Source of the DNA: Lachnoanaerobaculum orale
Lineage (GTDB): Bacteria > Bacillota > Clostridia > Lachnospirales > Lachnospiraceae
NCBI RefSeq assembly: GCF_003862485.1
Contig: NZ_RRCM01000001.1
Location: forward strand, 1,297,374 to 1,361,373
Length of the DNA: 64,000 nt
Direction: 5' to 3'
Part shown: one piece after another, positions 59,746 through 64,000 of the stretch
Position numbering within the stretch: position 1 is the stretch's first letter
Layout of the letters: every line of letters starts with the position of its first letter
Translations under genes and position numbers: made by a program
The notes under the pieces: generated by a model
What the model was told of the DNA's origin: nothing
Databases searched by the model: none
What the model saw: the letters and a program-made list of their open reading frames with translations, nothing else

Positions 59746-61656
59746 TTATACTTCAATCTCTATGAAATTATCTGCAGCTTCACCACAGTGTGGGCATACC
59801 CATTCTTTTGGAATATCCTTAAACTCCGTTCCCGGTCTTACATCACCCTCTTCATCTCCCAGAAGTACATCATATTCATAACCACAACCGTTACATAGAT
59901 AAAGCTTTCTGGATGGTGTATGTTTCTTAGGTACCGCTCTCTTAATCTTCTTCATTGGTGGTGCAGGCTGCTTTTCACCTGTATCAAGTGCCTTTGTAAG
60001 TGCAGGTAATACCTCATTTACATCACCTACTATACCGTAGTCACAGTTTTTGAAGATTCTTGCATTCGGATCCTTATTTATTGCAACTATTGTAGAAGCG
60101 TTCTTGATACCCTTTAGATGCTGTAATGCACCTGATATACCACAGGCAATATAAAGATTTCCTTTAAACTTTTGACCTGACATACCTACATATCTGTCAA
60201 GCGGCAAATACCCTAAAGTCTCCGCTACAGGTCTTGAAGAGCCTATTGCAGCTCCTGCAGCCTTAGCCAAATCTTCTACAAGTTTCATATTCTCTTTTGA
60301 TCCTATGCCCTGGCCTGCACTGACAACTCTTTCTGCAGCTACAATAGGTGTATCCATAGGAATACCTACACTGAAGTCATAGCCGTCCTTTTGAAGATTC
60401 GCTACAAGTACATCTATTTTTTCTTTTAATGAACCTTCTCCTATGATCATTCTTTTTCTCTCACCGGTCTCAGGTCCCTTTGTTTTCTTAACGGCGGCAG
60501 TTTCACCTCTTGATATCTTACCTAATATATGGGCTGCTATAACAACTCTTTGTATCTCATTTGTTCCTTCATATATAGGAGTAATTCTGGCATCTCGATA
60601 CATTCTCTCTACAGGCATACCCTTTAAGTATCCGTTTCCGCCGAAAATCTGAAGTGCTTCTGAAGTTATCTCAAGTGCAACATCAGATGCATACTGCTTT
60701 GCCATAGCCGATTCCATTCCGTACGGAGCATGAGCTTCTTTAAGTTCCGCAGCGGAATATACAAGCATTCTTGCACATCTGAGCTTTGTTGCCATATCCG
60801 CAATCTTAAATGCAATTGCCTGCTGTGCGGCTATAGGCTTTCCGAACTGCTCTCTTTCCTTACTGTATTCAACAGCTTCTTCAAAAGCTCCCTGTGCAAT
60901 ACCAAGTGCCTGAGCTGCAATTCCTATTCTACCGCCGTCAAGTGTAGCCATTGCAATCTTAAATCCCTGACCTTCTTTACCAAGTAAATTCGCCTTTGGA
61001 ACCTTTACATTATTAAAGTTAAGCTCACAGGTCGCAGATGATCTGATTCCAAGCTTGTCATAGTGATCACCGAATGTAAATCCTTCCATACCCTTTTCCA
61101 CTATAAGTGCTGAGATACCTCTTGTACCTATATTTGGTGTGGTAAGTGCAAAGATTACATAAACATCGGCTTCACCACCGTTTGTGATAAATATCTTGTT
61201 TCCGTTTAAGAGATAATAATCTCCCATATCCTCAGCAGTAGTTTCCGTGCCTCCCGCATCGGATCCGGCATTCGGTTCCGTAAGTCCGAAAGCACCTAAA
61301 AGCTCACCGCTACATAATCCCGGTAAATATTTCTTTTTTTGCTCTTCATTACCGAAAGCCGCTATAGGATAAGTTCCTAATGAAGTATGAGCCGAAAGGA
61401 TAACACCTACACCGCCGTCAACTCTTGAAAGCTCTTCTACCGCTATGGCATAGCTTATAACATCAAGACCTGCTCCACCATACTTCTTTTCATATGGCAG
61501 TCCCATAATGCCAAGCTTTCCCATGTTCTTCACGATTTGAGTAGGAAATTCGCTCTTTACATCAAGACTGAAAGCTACAGGCTTTATTTCTCTCTCTGCA
61601 AACTCACGAACCTTCTCTCTAAGCAACTCATGTTCCTTTGTTGTTTGATAAGACAT
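59746..61656 (-). CDS. Acyl-CoA dehydrogenase-ETF alpha-rubredoxin fusion
   Basis: 636 residues, three parts. Residues 1-380: acyl-CoA dehydrogenase with GAFGLTEPNAGSDAGG, YSKEREQFGKPIAAQQAIAF and the catalytic Glu in ITPIYEGTNEIQR. Residues about 410-560: ETF-alpha FAD domain with RVVSAGQGIGSKENMKLV, GAAIGSSRPVAETLGYLP and NLYIACGISGALQH. Residues 580-636: rubredoxin with two CxxC iron sites (YLCNGCGYEYD, WVCPHCGEAADNF). The ETF-beta-like part is missing. Electrons from acyl-CoA could pass FAD to FAD to Fe within one chain, then to the flavodiiron protein. AGGGA-type ribosome site. Confidence 0.95.
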   Translation of the reverse strand: MSYQTTKEHELLREKVREFAEREIKPVAFSLDVKSEFPTQIVKNMGKLGIMGLPYEKKYGGAGLDVISYAIAVEELSRVDGGVGVILSAHTSLGTYPIAAFGNEEQKKKYLPGLCSGELLGAFGLTEPNAGSDAGGTETTAEDMGDYYLLNGNKIFITNGGEADVYVIFALTTPNIGTRGISALIVEKGMEGFTFGDHYDKLGIRSSATCELNFNNVKVPKANLLGKEGQGFKIAMATLDGGRIGIAAQALGIAQGAFEEAVEYSKEREQFGKPIAAQQAIAFKIADMATKLRCARMLVYSAAELKEAHAPYGMESAMAKQYASDVALEITSEALQIFGGNGYLKGMPVERMYRDARITPIYEGTNEIQRVVIAAHILGKISRGETAAVKKTKGPETGERKRMIIGEGSLKEKIDVLVANLQKDGYDFSVGIPMDTPIVAAERVVSAGQGIGSKENMKLVEDLAKAAGAAIGSSRPVAETLGYLPLDRYVGMSGQKFKGNLYIACGISGALQHLKGIKNASTIVAINKDPNARIFKNCDYGIVGDVNEVLPALTKALDTGEKQPAPPMKKIKRAVPKKHTPSRKLYLCNGCGYEYDVLLGDEEGDVRPGTEFKDIPKEWVCPHCGEAADNFIEIEV

Positions 61657-61787
61657 ATATTCCCTCCACTTATATTGTTATCACCGATATAAAACATCGG
61701 CAAAATAAAACTGCACAGCAGTCTAAATCATTATAGAATATTTACTATAATGTAATTTTCATACAATCAATCATATACCTTATGTAA

Positions 61788-61856
61788 TACTTTACTTTAT
61801 AAGTAAAGTATACTTCATTATTTAAAATAGTCAATATACTTTACTAAGAAAGTATA
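61788..61856 (-). promoter_or_regulatory. Promoter of the dehydrogenase-flavodiiron operon with two operators
   Basis: Minus TTGACT (61834-61829) and TATACT (61812-61807), spacer 16. TACTTTACTT-TAT-AAGTAAAGTA (61788-61810) is a perfect inverted repeat over the -10/+1 region. A second, TATACTTT (61835-61842) with AAAGTATA (61849-61856), abuts the -35. Both contain TACTTTACT, so one repressor could bind both. The 307-base gap 61657-61964 otherwise holds a CCGAT/ATCGG repeat (61684-61700) and the terminator below. Confidence 0.7.
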
Positions 61857-61879
61857 ATTTCGGAACAGTGCATAATAAA

Positions 61880-61919
61880 AAGCCATAGAACTGTTCAATA
61901 TCACCAATTCTATAGCTTT
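61880..61919 (-). terminator. Terminator of the aminotransferase operon
   Basis: On minus, AAAGCTATAGAA pairs with TTCTATGGCTTT (one G-T) and TTTTTATT follows, 45 bases after the stop at 61965. Confidence 0.8.
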
Positions 61920-61964
61920 ATAAGTATCTGCCAATATTCTATTATTAAGTTGTTTTAACCTCTA

Positions 61965-63149
61965 TCAAAGTTTATACTCATCCATCAATTTCTTAAACAC
62001 ATCTATTGACTTTTCTATCTTCTTTGTATCTACACAAAAAGAAAGTCTGACATATTCTTTCATTCCGAATCCTTCGCCCGGAACCAAAAGCATATGATAT
62101 TTCTTTGCTCTCTCACAAAATTCATTTCCGTCATCACTTGGAGACTTTATAAACAGATAGAAAGCTCCTCCCGGATTTGCTACGGTATATCCTATCTTCG
62201 GCAGTGATTCAAATAAAATATTTCTGTTGGTTCTGTATACTTCAATATTCGGCTGTGCGTCCACACAATTTTTTATTACATACTGAAACATGGAAGGCGC
62301 ACAGACATATCCAAGCACTCTGGCGGCACCGCCTACCGCCGCAAACACTTCTCCATGATCTTTTACTTTATTCGGAACCAGAATATATCCTATTCTCTCA
62401 CCCGGAAGTGAAAGTGATTTTGACCATGAATAAGCCACCAAAGTATTGTCATATATATTAGGCAAAAACTCAGGTTTTTCATTTGTAAACACAAGCTCTC
62501 TGTACGGCTCGTCGCTTATTAAAAATATAGGATGCGAGTACTCTTTTTGTTTTTGTTTTAACAGTTCTGCCAGTGCTTCCAAATTCTCCTTAGGATATAT
62601 CACACCTGAAGGATTGTTCGGAGAGTTTATAAGTACGGCCTTTGTATTTTCATTTATCTTGCTTTCAATTTCGTCTATATCAAGATAAAGATTTTCACTG
62701 CATTTTGCAAATACAGGCTTACCTCCCTGTCCCTCTATAAATACCTTATATTCAGGAAAGTAAGGAATATTTACTATTATCTCATCACCCGACTCTATAA
62801 TCGCCTTAAATATAATATTAAGTGAAGCTGCTGCACCACAGGTCATAAAAATATTTTGCTCATTATAGTCTGTAGAAAAACGCTGATTCAGGTTTTTTGC
62901 AACCGCAAGCCTTGTATCGGTATCACCTGCTGATGAAGTATAGCTGTTGTACTCCCTAGGTGAAAGCTCCTCCACCATATACCTTATAGTATTTGCCACC
63001 TCTCTCGGAGCCGGAGTACTCGGATTGCCAAGGCTGAAATCAAGTACATTTTCCGCCCCTATCTCCTTTGCAAGCTTGCTTCCATACTCAAATATATCTC
63101 TAATAACCGACCTCTTTGTACCGAGGTCAAGCATCTTTTTTGAAACCAT
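61965..63149 (-). CDS. Class I/II pyridoxal-phosphate aminotransferase
   Basis: 394 residues from the ATG at 63149 (AGGAGA upstream; the longer frame to 63197 overlaps the NusG-II gene). NVLDFSLGNPSTPAPREVAN, INSPNNPSGVIYPKENLEAL (substrate-side NPSG), ISDEPYRELVF and the PLP lysine in YSWSKSLSLPGERIGYILV are all present. Typical of aspartate-type fold I aminotransferases; amino-acid specificity not readable. It follows the NusG-II gene by 8 bases. Confidence 0.92.
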   Translation of the reverse strand: MVSKKMLDLGTKRSVIRDIFEYGSKLAKEIGAENVLDFSLGNPSTPAPREVANTIRYMVEELSPREYNSYTSSAGDTDTRLAVAKNLNQRFSTDYNEQNIFMTCGAAASLNIIFKAIIESGDEIIVNIPYFPEYKVFIEGQGGKPVFAKCSENLYLDIDEIESKINENTKAVLINSPNNPSGVIYPKENLEALAELLKQKQKEYSHPIFLISDEPYRELVFTNEKPEFLPNIYDNTLVAYSWSKSLSLPGERIGYILVPNKVKDHGEVFAAVGGAARVLGYVCAPSMFQYVIKNCVDAQPNIEVYRTNRNILFESLPKIGYTVANPGGAFYLFIKSPSDDGNEFCERAKKYHMLLVPGEGFGMKEYVRLSFCVDTKKIEKSIDVFKKLMDEYKL

Positions 63150-63157
63150 TTTTTCTC

Positions 63158-63493
63158 CTACTTTACTATAGTAACCGATGCCTGTGCCGGCAGGCAAATA
63201 GCCGACTCACCTACATTTTTTATATAACCGAATCTTTCGCAGATATGATCGGGACATTCACTGTGTATAAATGCAATCGCACCGTTTTTAATATCCAAAT
63301 GTATTTTGATGCCGTTGCTCTCCAAATCTATTTCCCTGTCCTTTGACAAATCAATATCCAGACTTAGATTATTGCCATACTTTAAAACCGCCTTTCCGCC
63401 TGATTTTTTATTTAATAAAATATAAAGTCCCGCTGCTATGCCTATAATAAGTACAACAATAATCAAAATGATATCATTTTTCTTTAACTTCAT
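63158..63493 (-). CDS. NusG domain II-containing membrane-anchored protein
   Basis: 111 residues. N-terminal membrane helix NDIILIIVVLIIGIAAGLYI, then a small beta domain with GNNLSLDIDLSKDREIDLES, the pair SECPDHICERFGYIKNVGES and ICLPAQASVTIV. The CPDHxC pattern is standard for the NusG_II family of Firmicutes, which sits outside the membrane; function unknown. The stop and start overlap argH by one base. Three genes run argH, this, aminotransferase. Confidence 0.9.
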   Translation of the reverse strand: MKLKKNDIILIIVVLIIGIAAGLYILLNKKSGGKAVLKYGNNLSLDIDLSKDREIDLESNGIKIHLDIKNGAIAFIHSECPDHICERFGYIKNVGESAICLPAQASVTIVK

Positions 63494-64000
63494 TATTTCA
63501 GACTCTCCAAAAGCTTTCTTGAAGCCTCTATCTCATCATTTATAGCTTTAAGTCCCGGAGCACCCTTTGTATTTCTCTTTTCAACACAGGTCTTTAGAGA
63601 AATTGCATCATAAATATCATTATCAAAGACCTCTGAGATATTCTTAAACTCTTCCAAAGAAAAGTCATCAAGCGCCTTATTATTTTCAATACCGTAGAGT
63701 ACAAGCCTGCCTACTATCTCATGTGCATCTCTGAAGGCAACATTTTTCTTAACCAGATAATCTGCCGCATCGGTAGCATTTGTAAAGCCGCCTCTTGCAC
63801 TTTTTGCCATTCTTTCATTATTGAATTTCATGCTTGAAAGCATTCCGCTCATAAGCTTTATCAGACTTTTTACAGTATCTATGGCATCAAAAGACATCTC
63901 CTTGTCTTCCTGCATATCTTTGTTATATGCAAGCGGCAATCCCTTCATTGTTGTAAGAAGAGATATCAGACTTCCGTATACTCTTCCGCTTTTACCTCTT
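63493..64000 (-). CDS. argH: Argininosuccinate lyase, C-terminal part (partial)
   Basis: The frame runs to the right window edge, so the 5' part is missing. The visible 169 or so codons include [20 protein letters not shown] and [13 protein letters not shown], the signature around the active-site loop of the fumarase/ASL family, and a helical tail ending [10 protein letters not shown]. ArgH splits argininosuccinate into arginine and fumarate. The internal ATG at 63948 is not the start. Confidence 0.93.
   Translation of the reverse strand, partial: RGKSGRVYGSLISLLTTMKGLPLAYNKDMQEDKEMSFDAIDTVKSLIKLMSGMLSSMKFNNERMAKSARGGFTNATDAADYLVKKNVAFRDAHEIVGRLVLYGIENNKALDDFSLEEFKNISEVFDNDIYDAISLKTCVEKRNTKGAPGLKAINDEIEASRKLLESLK

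Overview
The window is a low-GC chromosomal segment of an anaerobic, Gram-positive Firmicute. The family Lachnospiraceae fits best; a genus such as Lachnoanaerobaculum is only a guess. Support comes from low GC, SigA-type promoters with AGGAGG-type ribosome sites, surface proteins carrying tryptophan/tyrosine-rich cell-wall-binding repeats, the infC-rpmI-rplT operon with an AUU start, and an acyl-CoA dehydrogenase fused to ETF-alpha and rubredoxin paired with a flavodiiron protein. Most genes lie on the minus strand.

Region by region: (1) 1-1300, the end of an IS1634/IS4-like transposase cut by the window edge, then a PaaI-type thioesterase. (2) 1363-12903, a type III-D-like CRISPR-Cas locus. 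A short array reads on + and a minus-strand operon runs small CRISPR-associated protein, cas6, cas10, csx10, double-Cas7 RAMP, csx19, TIGR03986-like RAMP, csx1 and a RelB/DinJ-type antitoxin. There is no cas1/cas2, and the Cas10 cyclase motif is altered. (3) 13166-22022, two CAP-domain wall proteins, a heterodimeric ABC exporter, tRNA-Leu(CAG), infC-rpmI-rplT with a structured leader, and asparaginase. (4) 22059-34403, two giant translationally coupled surface proteins behind a leader with repeated hairpin loops. (5) 34404-39230, an iron-siderophore-type ABC operon, a GH114-like protein and a small membrane-protein/HTH pair. (6) 39224-44405, a two-component system, a flavodoxin-like reductase and a bacteriocin-immunity-like ABC transporter, with near-identical promoter boxes ahead of the last two. 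(7) 44383-50767, a defence or NAD-signalling island: McrB-McrC-GNAT, and macrodomain-Nudix-SirTM. (8) 50856-58287, Rrf2 regulator, DMT transporter with a His-rich tail, PF06541 membrane protein, YjbR-MGMT fusion, ammonium transporter, AlkD-like protein, anchored MsrA-MsrB and a DUF4375 protein. (9) 58525-64000, flavodiiron protein with the acyl-CoA dehydrogenase-ETF-rubredoxin fusion under a palindrome-flanked promoter, an aminotransferase, a NusG-II protein and the 3' part of argH.

How the parts work together: in the CRISPR locus Cas6 would process array transcripts, the RAMP proteins with Cas10 would form the effector, and Csx1 would be the ancillary nuclease. The SirTM operon carries an ADP-ribosyl transferase, a likely eraser and a Nudix hydrolase. 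In region 9 electrons from acyl-CoA could pass through two flavins and rubredoxin in one chain to the flavodiiron protein, which reduces O2 or NO. All functions are inferred from sequence reading; no database search was run.
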